From: an uncultured Selenomonadaceae bacterium
GTDB taxonomy: Bacteria; Bacillota; Negativicutes; Selenomonadales; Selenomonadaceae
Direction: 5' to 3'
DNA length: 34,555 nt
Assembly: GCA_905236725.1 (NCBI GenBank)
Contig: CAJOCT010000010.1
Location: 1-34,555 of the forward strand
The first letter of the stretch is position 1. Each line of letters begins with the position of its first letter. Under the pieces are notes generated by a model. It had not been told where the DNA came from, did not search any database, and saw only the letters and a program-made list of their open reading frames with translations. Shown one piece after another: positions 9,090-16,924 of this stretch. A program made the translations under genes and the position numbers.

Positions 9090-9896
9090 ATGGCGATTAA
9101 AATTATTTTTTCCGATATTGACGGAACTTTTCTAAACAGTCAAAAAAAAGTCACAGATTTGACCGCGCAGGCCGTTAAATCAATTATCGCAAAAAATTTA
9201 AAATTTGTTTTGGTTTCCGCAAGAATGCCCGAGGCAATTTATCCCATCACAGAAAAAATCGGCGTGAAAATTCCCGTCATAAGTTACAACGGCGCACTGA
9301 TTTTGACGGAAGACGAAAAAATTTTGAACGATAAAAAAATTCTCGCCGTTGACGCAAAAAATATTTTGTCAGAAATGTTTAAGGGCTGGGACGATATTTC
9401 CGTCGGTTATTACAGCGGTCGAAAATGGTTTGTGCAAAAAATTGACGAAAGAATCGAATATGAAATTAAATCGACGAAAGTGCAGACCGAAATTTCAAAT
9501 TTCGACGAACTTCTCGAAAAAAATATTTTGCCGAATAAAATTTTTGTCCGCTGTGACCCAAAAATTTGCGAAGAAATGGAGTTTGAACTCGGCAAAAAAT
9601 TTAAAAATTTAAACGTCGTTCGCTCCGCTCCGCATTTGTTGGAAGTTATGGATAAAAGCGTCTCGAAGGCGGAAGGAATTAAAATTTTGCTGAATCATTA
9701 CGGCGCGTCGAAAGATGAGGCGATTGCGTTCGGCGACAATTACAACGACATTGAAATGTTGAAATATATTCCGCGCTCCGTTGCGATGGCGAATGCGCCC
9801 GACGGCGTGCGAAAATTTGCGCGATTCGTCACAGATTCAAACGACGACAGCGGAATTTATACTTACCTCGCAAAAATCGGCGTGATTGAAAAATAA
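9090..9896 (+). CDS. Cof-type HAD-IIB family phosphatase
   Basis: 268 residues. HAD motif I is SDIDGTFL (nucleophile Asp9, acid Asp11); motif II is VSARMP near residue 43; the C-terminal metal-binding motif IV is GDNYND (G215-D220), preceded by the conserved KAEGI lysine. The C2-type cap between motifs II and III makes it a Cof/YidA-like enzyme that dephosphorylates sugar phosphates, nucleotides or cofactor intermediates; the substrate cannot be told. It starts 12 bases after gyrA with a GAGGAG site, so it is likely in the same transcript, and it ends at a terminator shared with the convergent aroF gene. Confidence 0.9.
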   Translation: MAIKIIFSDIDGTFLNSQKKVTDLTAQAVKSIIAKNLKFVLVSARMPEAIYPITEKIGVKIPVISYNGALILTEDEKILNDKKILAVDAKNILSEMFKGWDDISVGYYSGRKWFVQKIDERIEYEIKSTKVQTEISNFDELLEKNILPNKIFVRCDPKICEEMEFELGKKFKNLNVVRSAPHLLEVMDKSVSKAEGIKILLNHYGASKDEAIAFGDNYNDIEMLKYIPRSVAMANAPDGVRKFARFVTDSNDDSGIYTYLAKIGVIEK

Positions 9897-9917
9897 TTTT
9901 AATTTCACAAAAAAAAC

Positions 9918-9951
9918 TGTCTCGAAAAAATTTTTTCGGGACAATTTTTTT
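9918..9951. terminator. Bidirectional terminator between HAD gene and aroF
   Basis: TGTCTCG (9918-9924) pairs with CGGGACA (9937-9943) around an A6/T6 core, with a T run to the right and an A run to the left, so it can serve both convergent genes. Confidence 0.75.
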
Positions 9952-9983
9952 ATTTTTGAAAAATTTATCGTGAATGCCGCATT

Positions 9984-11015
9984 TTATTCGACAATCGGAT
10001 TTAAATTTTCTTCGCGCATAAGTTTTGAAAGTTTTTGAACTCCGCGCATAACTTCAAAATAATTTTCGCTCGTCAATGACTGTGAGCCGTCCGAAAGAGC
10101 TTTTGCGGGATTCGGGTGAACTTCCATCATTAAGCCGTCAGCTCCCGCCGCGATTGCCGCAAATGCCATCGGTTTTATCATTCGCCATTTGCCCGTGCCG
10201 TGCGAAGGATCGACGATTATCGGCAAATGTGACAGATGTTTTATCGCCGCAACTGCCGACAAATCCAAAGTATTTCGCGTGTAAGTTTCATAAGTTCTTA
10301 TTCCGCGTTCGCACAGAATTACATCGGGATTGCCGGCGTTCATGATATATTCTGCCGCGTTGAGCCATTCGTCAATCGTCGAGGCAAGTCCGCGTTTGAG
10401 CATAACGGGTTTTCCGCACTTGCCGACTTCTTTCAGCAGACCGAAATTTTGCATATTCCTCGCGCCGATTTGCAAAATGTCCGCGTATTCGGCAACGGGC
10501 GCGATTCCTTCAACCGTCGTGACTTCGGTAATGACTTTTAGTCCGGTTTTTTCCCTCGCCTTTGCAAGAATTTTTAGCCCTTCGACTTCCAGACCTTGAA
10601 AAGAATATGGCGAAGTTCTCGGCTTGTAAGCTCCGCCGCGTAGAAATTTTGCGCCGCCTTTTTTGACAATTTCCGCCGCACTTAATAGTTGCTCAAGAGA
10701 TTCGACCGCGCACGGTCCCGCCATAACGACAGGTTCGCCTCCGCCGATTTTTATTCCGTCAACATCGATAGTTGTCGATTGCGGATGAAATTCTCGGCTG
10801 GCCAGTTTGTAACTTTTGGAAATTTCAACGCTGTGATCAACGCCGGGCATCGCGCCGATTGCAACCGATGCCATTTTTGTTTTGTCGCCGATTACACCGA
10901 CAATTTTTTGTTGTGCGCCCTCCATAATTTTTGCTTCAAGACCCGCGCCCTCAATCGCCTTTATGACCTCGGAAATATTTTCCGCAGTCGCTTCGGGATT
11001 CATGATAATAACCAC
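9984..11015 (-). CDS. aroF: 3-deoxy-7-phosphoheptulonate synthase (DAHP synthase)
   Basis: 343 residues from the preferred GTG start at 11015, eight bases after GAGGAG; an upstream in-frame GTG at 11024 overlaps that site and is unlikely. The enzyme condenses phosphoenolpyruvate and erythrose-4-phosphate, the first step of the shikimate pathway. An N-terminal ferredoxin-like regulatory domain (starting MVIIMNPEAT, ~1-70) precedes the catalytic barrel with MAGPCAVES, RGGAYKPRTSPYSFQG, QIGARNMQNF, LKRG and DPSHGTGK. This is the AroF/AroG type I-beta architecture of Gram-positives and Thermotoga, in which the N-terminal domain mediates feedback control. Divergent from ilvN. No other shikimate genes are adjacent, but trp genes lie ~20 kb away. 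Confidence 0.95.
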   Translation of the reverse strand: MVIIMNPEATAENISEVIKAIEGAGLEAKIMEGAQQKIVGVIGDKTKMASVAIGAMPGVDHSVEISKSYKLASREFHPQSTTIDVDGIKIGGGEPVVMAGPCAVESLEQLLSAAEIVKKGGAKFLRGGAYKPRTSPYSFQGLEVEGLKILAKAREKTGLKVITEVTTVEGIAPVAEYADILQIGARNMQNFGLLKEVGKCGKPVMLKRGLASTIDEWLNAAEYIMNAGNPDVILCERGIRTYETYTRNTLDLSAVAAIKHLSHLPIIVDPSHGTGKWRMIKPMAFAAIAAGADGLMMEVHPNPAKALSDGSQSLTSENYFEVMRGVQKLSKLMREENLNPIVE

Positions 11016-11103
11016 AAAAATCACTCCTCAAAATAAAATAAGCAAAAAATTTGCAGGGCGGTTTATTCTTTCAAAAACAAGAAAATTCCTGCAAAATTTT
11101 TTG

Positions 11104-11132
11104 TTGAAACTTCGCAAAATGAATGTTATTAT
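11104..11132 (+). promoter_or_regulatory. Promoter for ilvN
   Basis: TTGAAA (11104-11109) and TATTAT (11127-11132) are separated by 17 bases and lie 35 bases upstream of the GTG start at 11167. Confidence 0.6.
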
Positions 11133-11166
11133 TCTGCGCGGAAATTTTTTTAAGGAGATTTTTGTC

Positions 11167-11697
11167 GTGAAGCATGTTTTATCGGTTTATGTGGAAAATC
11201 AGCCAGGCGTTTTGGTTCGCGTGGCGAGCATGTTCAGCCGTCGAGAATTTAATATTGACAGCTTATCGGTCGGCGTTACTCAATCGCCGGAATTTTCGCG
11301 AATAACCGTCGTCGTGTATGGTGACGCGTCTTTAATCGAACAGATGATTAAACAGCTGGAAAAAATGCCGATTGTTCGCGCCGTTCAGCGTTTGGACTCG
11401 TCAAAGGCAGTGACGCGCGGAATGACGATGATAAAAGTTTCTGCAGATGATACAAATCGCTTGGACGTTTTGAAGATGGCGGAACTCTTTCGCGCTCACG
11501 TGGTTGACGTTCAGCCGACGAATTTAATTTTTGAAATCACCGGCAACGACGAAAAAGTCACGGCGTTCACTCAACTTTTGAAACCTTACGGGGTTTTGGA
11601 AATTATCCGCACGGGACTTATCGCACTTGAACGCGGCGAAAATACCATAGACGATTGCAAAAAAATCGACGGTTACTACGCGAAAAATTTACTGTGA
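11167..11697 (+). CDS. ilvN: Acetolactate synthase small (regulatory) subunit
   Basis: 176 residues from the GTG at 11167, nine bases after AAGGAG; the frame is open further upstream but that part overlaps the aroF control region. The N-terminal ACT domain is clear (HVLSVYVENQPGVLVRVASM, then FSRREFNIDSLSVG), followed by the small-subunit C-terminal domain (MIKVSADDTNRLDVLKMAELFRA, ending YYAKNLL). The protein activates the large subunit IlvB/IlvI and gives valine feedback inhibition in branched-chain amino acid synthesis. It stands alone here: no large-subunit gene is next to it. A bidirectional terminator follows. Confidence 0.93.
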   Translation: MKHVLSVYVENQPGVLVRVASMFSRREFNIDSLSVGVTQSPEFSRITVVVYGDASLIEQMIKQLEKMPIVRAVQRLDSSKAVTRGMTMIKVSADDTNRLDVLKMAELFRAHVVDVQPTNLIFEITGNDEKVTAFTQLLKPYGVLEIIRTGLIALERGENTIDDCKKIDGYYAKNLL

Positions 11698-11700
11698 AAT

Positions 11701-11742
11701 AAAAAGAGATTTAAGAGTCCGAAAACTCCTAAATCTCTTTTT
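11701..11742. terminator. Bidirectional terminator between ilvN and yfcE-type gene
   Basis: AAAAAGAGATTTAAGAGT (11701-11718) pairs with ACTCCTAAATCTCTTTTT (11725-11742), an 18-bp stem with one mismatch, with A and T runs on opposite sides. Confidence 0.85.
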
Positions 11743-11752
11743 ATGATGAAAA

Positions 11753-12229
11753 TTAAATTCTGATGACCGTGACTTTCGGCGCAACGTTTTCGCTAAGTTC
11801 CATAATCATAAACGAGCCTTGCCGCTCGTCACGGGGACGCGAAGCACTGCCTGGATTTAAAACTAACGGCGAGCCGGGCGCATATTCAACGACGTGAGTA
11901 TGTCCGAAAATTGCAATGTCCGCGCCTTGAGATTCCGCCGCCTCCATAATATATTCCGTCGTGTACCTTACTCCGTAGTTATGCCCGTGCGTCAAAAAAA
12001 TTTTATGTCCAGCCGCGTCGATAATTCTTTCGTAACAAGTTTGACCGGTCGGCCAATCGCAATTTCCCGCAACTCCGTAAACAGGAACGCTGACCAATTC
12101 TTGAAGATATTCTGCGTCGGGAACGCAGTCGCCGCAATGCAGCCACATATCCATTTTTTGCGCCCTGCTGACAACGTCGTCGATCGATGACCAATTTCCG
12201 TGCGTGTCGCTGATTATTCCGATATTCAT
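11753..12229 (-). CDS. YfcE/MJ0936-family metallophosphodiesterase
   Basis: 158 residues, a compact calcineurin-like phosphoesterase. The metal ligands are in the expected order: SDTHGN (7-12), HCGDC (~31-35), GNCDW (~55-59), LTHGHNYG (~79-86) and FGHTHV (~109-114). Members hydrolyse phosphodiester bonds in vitro; the natural substrate is not known. Its ATG overlaps the stop of rdgB (ATGA at 12226-12229), so it is the last gene of rph-rdgB-yfcE, an arrangement common in Firmicutes that suggests a nucleic-acid or nucleotide housekeeping role. Confidence 0.9.
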   Translation of the reverse strand: MNIGIISDTHGNWSSIDDVVSRAQKMDMWLHCGDCVPDAEYLQELVSVPVYGVAGNCDWPTGQTCYERIIDAAGHKIFLTHGHNYGVRYTTEYIMEAAESQGADIAIFGHTHVVEYAPGSPLVLNPGSASRPRDERQGSFMIMELSENVAPKVTVIRI

Positions 12230-12819
12230 GATAACCGCTCCTTCAATTTCGGCACCATTTGCCGCAGTGCCTCGCCGCGATGACTGACTGAATCTTTTTC
12301 TTCCGCCGTCAATTCCGCCATTGTTTTTTTGTCATCGATATAAAAATACGGATCGTATCCGAAACCTCCCGAGCCTTTCGGGATTTTTTTTATCGTGCCT
12401 TTAACAATTCCCGAAGTTAAAATTTCTTCGCCGTTCGTGTCATAAAAACACAGTGCGCAACGATAATCAGCCGCAGATTCTTCAATATGATTTTTCTCCA
12501 ACTCCTCCAAAAGTTTTTCGTTATTTTTGCCGTCGCTTGCGTGACAGCCTGAAAATCTTGCGGAAAAAACTCCGGGCGCACCGTTCAAAGCGTCAACTTC
12601 CAAGCCCGAATCGTCCGCAAGGCAGGCAAGTTTGGTTTGTTCGGAAAAAAATTTTGCCTTGATTCGCGCATTTTCTTCAAAAGTTTTTCCGTCCTCAACC
12701 GCGTCGGGAAGATTTTTGAAGTCGGCAAGAGATAAAATTTCCACAGGCAATTTTTCAAACGCCGCCTTAATTTCCCGTAACTTTCCCTGATTTTTTGTAG
12801 CGATAACAATTTTTTTCAA
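12226..12819 (-). CDS. rdgB: XTP/dITP diphosphatase (non-canonical purine NTP pyrophosphatase)
   Basis: 197 residues, normal for the HAM1/RdgB family. It removes ITP, dITP and XTP from the nucleotide pool by cleaving them to monophosphate and pyrophosphate. Visible motifs are the N-terminal IATKNQGKLREI, the catalytic DDSGLEVDALNGAPGVFSAR, GFGYDPYFY and the C-terminal SHRGEAL. The TTG start abuts the rph stop codon, with a GAGGG site inside the end of rph, and the stop overlaps the next gene (ATGA). The three genes are therefore tightly coupled. Confidence 0.95.
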   Translation of the reverse strand: MKKIVIATKNQGKLREIKAAFEKLPVEILSLADFKNLPDAVEDGKTFEENARIKAKFFSEQTKLACLADDSGLEVDALNGAPGVFSARFSGCHASDGKNNEKLLEELEKNHIEESAADYRCALCFYDTNGEEILTSGIVKGTIKKIPKGSGGFGYDPYFYIDDKKTMAELTAEEKDSVSHRGEALRQMVPKLKERLS

Positions 12820-13560
12820 TTAACCGACCCTCCCAACGCGCCAAACCAATTCTCTGCCGAGAGCGTCTTTTTGCAAATCGATTAAGTTTTTTATTCCGCC
12901 TTCCGTTAAATCTAAAAGTTCATTCAATTCGGCACGAGTAAAAGATTTTTTTTCGCCGGTAATTTGAACTTCAACCAATTCGCCCGCTCCCGTCATGACA
13001 ACATTGCAGTCTGCCAAAGCGTGAGAGTCTTCTTCAAAGCACAGGTCCAAAAGTTTTTCGCCGTCTTCGGAAATTCCTGCGGAAATTGCCGCCAAAAAGT
13101 CTTTGACGGGAAAAACGTTTCCAACTTCGTAAAAAGTTTCGCAAGCCTCAACCAACGCGACAAATGCGCCGGTTATCGCCGCCGTTCGAGTTCCGCCGTC
13201 CGCCTGAATAACATCGCAGTCAATCGTGACAGTTCTTTCGCCTATCGCCGATAAATCCGTCACCGCCCGCAATGCTCTTCCGATAAGTCTTTGAATTTCC
13301 AAAGTCCGTCCGTTGACTCTGAAACCCGTATCACGCGGTGCGCGGATTGTCGTCGAGCTCGGCAAAAGTGAATATTCCGCCGTGACCCAGCCTGTTCCCG
13401 AACCTTTTAAAAAGAATGGCACTCTGTCCTCAACGGTTGCCGCGCAGATAACTTTCGTGTTGCCCATTTCGATTAACGCAGAACCTGCAGGATAAAGTTG
13501 AAAGCGTCTTTGCAGAAAAACTTCTCGCATTTCGTCTGCCATGCGTCTGTCCAGTCTCAT
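12820..13560 (-). CDS. rph: Ribonuclease PH
   Basis: 246 residues from the ATG at 13560 (MRLDRRMADEMR), behind GGGGGAA; the frame runs further upstream but without a good site. RNase PH is a phosphate-dependent 3'-5' exonuclease that trims tRNA 3' ends. Family features are GNTKVICAATVE near residue 37, GSGTGWVTAEYSLLP, the RLIGRALRA phosphate-site motif and QADGGTRTAAITGAFVAL. First gene of rph-rdgB-yfcE. Confidence 0.95.
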   Translation of the reverse strand: MRLDRRMADEMREVFLQRRFQLYPAGSALIEMGNTKVICAATVEDRVPFFLKGSGTGWVTAEYSLLPSSTTIRAPRDTGFRVNGRTLEIQRLIGRALRAVTDLSAIGERTVTIDCDVIQADGGTRTAAITGAFVALVEACETFYEVGNVFPVKDFLAAISAGISEDGEKLLDLCFEEDSHALADCNVVMTGAGELVEVQITGEKKSFTRAELNELLDLTEGGIKNLIDLQKDALGRELVWRVGRVG

Positions 13561-13631
13561 TAAAAAAATTCCCCCGTAATAATTTTTCGCATTGTACAAT
13601 AAAAATTATCATTCTGCAATATTCTGAAAAT

Positions 13632-13663
13632 AAAAAAAACGCGGGCATTTTCATTTTGTCCGC
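13632..13663 (-). terminator. Terminator after the alpha/beta hydrolase gene
   Basis: On the minus strand GCGGACA and TGCCCGC form a 7-bp stem (13657-13663 with 13641-13647, one wobble), followed by a T8 run. It separates the hydrolase operon from rph. Confidence 0.7.
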
Positions 13664-13689
13664 ATCATTTTTTTTACAAGGAATTTTTT

Positions 13690-14838
13690 TTATTTTAAGT
13701 TGGTTTTGAAGAAATCCGCAATTTTGTCGAAGGGGATAAAATTTTTTCCTCCGCCGTCATATAAATCGGTGTGATTCGCGCTGGGAATAATCAAAAGTTC
13801 TTTATTCCCCGCAACCGTGTCATTTCCGTTGCGTTTAACGCCGGTCATATTTTCAAAGGCGGTTTCGGAAAAATATCGCGAATGAGCGTTTTCGCCGTGA
13901 ATAATCAGCACGGGATTTTGAATTTCGCTGATGTAGGAAAGTTGCGGCATATTCATAAAACTCAATGCGCTTGTAACATTCCAGCCGTCGTTTGAATTTA
14001 AACTTCTCTTATGATAACCGCGCTCGGTTTTGTAGTAGTCGAAATAATCTTTGACGAATTGCGGGAAAGTTGAAGGGTCTTCGACAACTCCGCCCGCACG
14101 AGAATATTTTCCCGCGCGATAATCTTCAGTGCGCTGTTTATTTAAATTTTCGCGATTTTGCTGACGTTCTTTTTTCAAAGTCGCTTCGTCTTTATCGTAA
14201 TCAAAATAGCCGTTCGCAATGACGCGGCTCATATCGTACATAGTAGTTGCAACGGTCGCTTTAATTCGCGTGTCAATCGCCGCCGCATTCAACGCAAGAC
14301 CTCCCCAACCGCAAATCCCGATGATTCCGATTTTATCAGCGTCAACATTATTTTGAGTCGAAAGAAAATCTACCGCCGCTTGAAAATCTTCGGTGTTGAT
14401 GTCGGGGGATGCAACGAAACGAGGATAACCGCCGCTCTCGCCGGTGAAGGACGGATCGAAGGCGATTGCAATAAATCCGCGCTCCGCCATTTGTTGAGCA
14501 TAAAAACCGGAAATTTGTTCTTTGACCGCGCCGAAAGCTCCCGCAACTGCCAACGCGGGAAGTTTGCCCGAAATATTTTTCGGCGTGTACATATCCGCCG
14601 CCAAAGTTATTCCGTAACGATTAACGAAAGTTATTTTTTTGTGGTCAACTTTATCGCTCTTCGGAAAAACTTTATCCCATTCGCTGACGAGTTTCAAATT
14701 TTCTTTTTGAATGACGCTGGAAGATGCCGTACTTGCATCGGCGGGAATTTTTGCCGCCGCGTCAACTCCGTTACTCATAATGCCCATCACTCCCAAACAC
14801 ATTGCAGAGACCAAAATTTTTTTCAAAGTTTTTTTCAT
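13690..14838 (-). CDS. Secreted alpha/beta hydrolase with a cysteine nucleophile elbow
   Basis: 382 residues. A signal peptide (MKKTLKKILVSAMCLGVMGI, cleavage probably near DAAA, ~27-29) predicts export. The alpha/beta-hydrolase core resembles YcjY/dienelactone-hydrolase-like proteins: FVNRYGITLAADMYTP, then FDPSFTGESGG, and a nucleophile elbow GICGWGG with Cys176 where most relatives carry Ser. The likely acid is in HGENAHS (near E316) and the catalytic histidine in SANHTDLYD (H356). Cysteine at this position is known in dienelactone hydrolases, so the protein may be active; the substrate is unknown. A cyclophilin-like lipoprotein gene lies 19 bases upstream in the same direction, and a LysR gene is divergent from the pair. 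Confidence 0.85.
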   Translation of the reverse strand: MKKTLKKILVSAMCLGVMGIMSNGVDAAAKIPADASTASSSVIQKENLKLVSEWDKVFPKSDKVDHKKITFVNRYGITLAADMYTPKNISGKLPALAVAGAFGAVKEQISGFYAQQMAERGFIAIAFDPSFTGESGGYPRFVASPDINTEDFQAAVDFLSTQNNVDADKIGIIGICGWGGLALNAAAIDTRIKATVATTMYDMSRVIANGYFDYDKDEATLKKERQQNRENLNKQRTEDYRAGKYSRAGGVVEDPSTFPQFVKDYFDYYKTERGYHKRSLNSNDGWNVTSALSFMNMPQLSYISEIQNPVLIIHGENAHSRYFSETAFENMTGVKRNGNDTVAGNKELLIIPSANHTDLYDGGGKNFIPFDKIADFFKTNLK

Positions 14839-14857
14839 TTAAAACGCCTCCGTGAAA

Positions 14858-15310
14858 TTATTTTTCAAATCTGACCGTAACATTTTTATCGCCGAGAATT
14901 TTTGATAAATTTTCGGGATTTTCAATTTTTCCCAGCCGAGTGTAACTATAAGAAGTCGAAAAATTTTTGTAGAAAAGCACGATATAACTTGAACTGTACA
15001 ACATCAAATCGCCTTCGTGAATTTCGCCGATATTTTTGTCATCGGACGGGAAATTCTCCGCGAATTTATAATATTTTTCGTTGCCGTTGAGTTCGGTCAT
15101 TTCGACTTCAAGCGGCAATTTTTTTATAAACTCTTGCGTCGAAGGATTATTTTCCAAATTCGCATAAAAAATTTTTTCTCCGACAGAAATTTTTATTTTC
15201 ATCTCGACCGCCTCAACTTTTTCCGCAGAATTTTTTTCAGCACTGCAACCGACTGAAAAAATTAAAATCAAACCTAAAATCAATGCGAAAAATTTTTTCA
15301 GTTCAATCAC
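14858..15310 (-). CDS. Cyclophilin-like fold lipoprotein
   Basis: About 150 residues. The N-terminus is a lipoprotein signal (LILGLILIFSVGC, Cys at residue ~22). The rest matches the cyclophilin_like domain (PF18050 type): MKIKISVGEKIFYANL, then FIKKLPLEVEMTELNGNEKYY, the GEIHEGDLMLYSSSYIVLFY signature and SYSYTRLGKIENPENL. The domain has a cyclophilin-type barrel; isomerase activity has not been established for it. The GTG at 15310 overlaps the GAGGTG ribosome site, so translation may actually begin at a nearby ATT or CTG; the start is uncertain. First gene of a pair with the secreted hydrolase. Confidence 0.8.
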   Translation of the reverse strand: MIELKKFFALILGLILIFSVGCSAEKNSAEKVEAVEMKIKISVGEKIFYANLENNPSTQEFIKKLPLEVEMTELNGNEKYYKFAENFPSDDKNIGEIHEGDLMLYSSSYIVLFYKNFSTSYSYTRLGKIENPENLSKILGDKNVTVRFEK

Positions 15311-15368
15311 CTCGTTCTGATTTTGATGAATTTATTTTAAACGATTGAAAAAATTTTTGCCAACAGCT

Positions 15369-15380
15369 ATTATTCATAAT
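15369..15380. promoter_or_regulatory. Candidate LysR-type operator (ATTAT-TC-ATAAT)
   Basis: A perfect 5+5 palindrome in the divergent region between the lipoprotein and LysR genes, of the AT-rich dyad type LysR regulators often bind next to their own gene. No experimental or comparative support. Confidence 0.3.
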
Positions 15381-15413
15381 GAAATATTCTTGACGGTAAT
15401 ATCGGAGGGAGTT

Positions 15414-16304
15414 ATGGACGTAAGGGTTTTGAAATATTTTTTGACGGTTGCGCGGGAAGAAAATTTTACACGCGCCGCGCAGATTTTGTATGTCACGCAA
15501 CCGGCTTTGTCGAAACAATTAAAATTTTTGGAAGAAGAACTCGACACGAAATTATTTTTGCGGAAAAATTCGGGGATAAAATTGACCGACGCGGGAAAGT
15601 TGCTTTGCAAACGCGCCGCAGAACTCGTAAATTTATCCGACAAAATTTTCGAAGAATTTACCGCAAAAAAAATAACCGGCGGCGAAATTTATTTCGGGCT
15701 GGCTGAATCTTATCAAATCAGATTTTTGGCGCGGGAGATTAAAAACTTGAAAAATTTTTATCCCGACTTGCACTATCACATCACGAGCGGCGATACTGAA
15801 CAGGTAATTGACAAACTTGACAGCGGACTTTTGGATTTTGCGGTTTTGGCAGAAAATCCCGACTTTCAAAAATATAATTTTCTGGAATTTCCGCAAGCCG
15901 ACGAATGGGGACTTATTTTGCCGGCTGACGATGAACTTGCACGGCTTGAAAAAATTTCTTTTGAAAATTTAATCGGACTGCCGCTTTTTTGTTCGGGGCA
16001 GGGCTGGAAAAAAGATATTGCGAAGTGGTGCAACGGGCAGATCGAAAAACTTTTTTTGGAGGGATCGTTTCGGCTTTCTTATAACGGCTCGATTTTCGTC
16101 AAGGAAAAACTCGGCTATCTTCTGTCGTTGAATCATTTAATCGACGTTTCGGAAAAAAGCGGCTTGGTTTTTCGTCCGCTCGATCCGAAGTTGGAAACGA
16201 AAATATATTTGGTTTGGAAAAAATATCCGACTTTTTCGCGGATGGCGGAAATTTTTTTGGACAGAATAAAAAATTCTTTTGAAGTCAACACTCTATCTCA
16301 ATAA
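15414..16304 (+). CDS. LysR-family transcriptional regulator
   Basis: 296 residues from the ATG at 15414, behind GGAGGG. The N-terminal winged helix-turn-helix is typical: LKYFLTVAREENFTRAAQIL, VTQPALSKQLKFLEEEL, LFLRKNSGIKLTDAGK. The C-terminal part is the periplasmic-binding-protein-like effector domain (from about residue 90; IYFGLAESYQIRFLA, then LLDFAVLAENPDF). Such proteins normally control a divergent operon, here the cyclophilin-like lipoprotein and secreted hydrolase. The effector is unknown. Its last 20 bases overlap, tail to tail, the end of the next gene on the other strand. Confidence 0.93.
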   Translation: MDVRVLKYFLTVAREENFTRAAQILYVTQPALSKQLKFLEEELDTKLFLRKNSGIKLTDAGKLLCKRAAELVNLSDKIFEEFTAKKITGGEIYFGLAESYQIRFLAREIKNLKNFYPDLHYHITSGDTEQVIDKLDSGLLDFAVLAENPDFQKYNFLEFPQADEWGLILPADDELARLEKISFENLIGLPLFCSGQGWKKDIAKWCNGQIEKLFLEGSFRLSYNGSIFVKEKLGYLLSLNHLIDVSEKSGLVFRPLDPKLETKIYLVWKKYPTFSRMAEIFLDRIKNSFEVNTLSQ

Positions 16305-16911
16305 TTCCCACCGCATACGGCGCAACTTCGTACTGCTGAAAAATAAAATGCACGCGCAAATTTTCGTCAAAATAAAAATCTTCGGGAATTTTTGTTAACT
16401 GCTGAAAATCTCTGTAAAGCGGAATTCGATTTTTTTTTGCATATGCCTTGAGCTTGAGCGTTAAATTTTTCGGCGAATAGTCGGACTCGCCTTTTTTTTC
16501 GTCGGCAACAAAGGCTAAATTTTGCGCAAAAATTCTTTCGCCGGAATCCGAATTGAAATTTAAGGCGCGGCGGTAAGTTGCGGGGTGAGCGGCTTTTTCA
16601 AAATAAACGTATTCGGTTAAAATCACGCTCAAAATTCCGAATTCATAATTGCAGGGGATTTCAAAATTTATCGCAACAGCCCCGATTTTTGCATCGTTTT
16701 CCTTCGCGGTATTTTTCACCTCCGCCAAAAATCTTTCCACTTCGCAAAAAATTTCGGTGTTTATTTTTTTCTCGACTTCGTGATTTTCCACGATTACAAA
16801 AGGATAAACCAAATTTTCATCGCCCAAATAATTCGTCTCGGCAATTTCCACCGCGCTCGCCGTCGAAAAATTCGGCAAAAAAATCATCAGTGCGAAAAAA
16901 ATTTTCCACAT
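16285..16911 (-). CDS. Secreted DUF3298/RsiV-like protein
   Basis: 208 residues with a signal peptide (MWKIFFALMIFLPNFSTASA). The C-terminal end, with FYFDENLRVHFIFQQYEVAPYAVG, matches the DUF3298 (PF11738) signature found in RsiV anti-sigma factors and lysozyme-binding proteins, and the middle AAHPATYRRALNFNSDSGE fits the preceding DUF4163-type part. There is no cytoplasmic anti-sigma segment, so it is a free or cell-surface relative. It starts 13 bases after the end of the radical SAM gene, hence probably the same operon. Function unknown. Confidence 0.75.
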   Translation of the reverse strand: MWKIFFALMIFLPNFSTASAVEIAETNYLGDENLVYPFVIVENHEVEKKINTEIFCEVERFLAEVKNTAKENDAKIGAVAINFEIPCNYEFGILSVILTEYVYFEKAAHPATYRRALNFNSDSGERIFAQNLAFVADEKKGESDYSPKNLTLKLKAYAKKNRIPLYRDFQQLTKIPEDFYFDENLRVHFIFQQYEVAPYAVGIIEIEC

Positions 16912-16924
16912 AAAATTTTCCTCC

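Noticed and set aside
10882-11166. N-terminal extension of ilvN
   Set aside because: It overlaps the aroF start and promoter region, lacks family similarity, and the GTG at 11167 has an ideal AAGGAG and gives a normal-length protein.
14158-14874. 238-codon open frame antisense to the secreted hydrolase
   Set aside because: The opposite frame has an intact signal peptide, fold motifs and ribosome site; the antisense product is Arg/Asn/Phe-rich and without domains.
16285-16304. 20-base convergent overlap between LysR and DUF3298 genes as a regulatory antisense system
   Set aside because: Short tail-to-tail overlaps are common in compact genomes and no promoter or conserved structure is visible; bioY and the ABC ATPase gene overlap by 6 bases in the same way.
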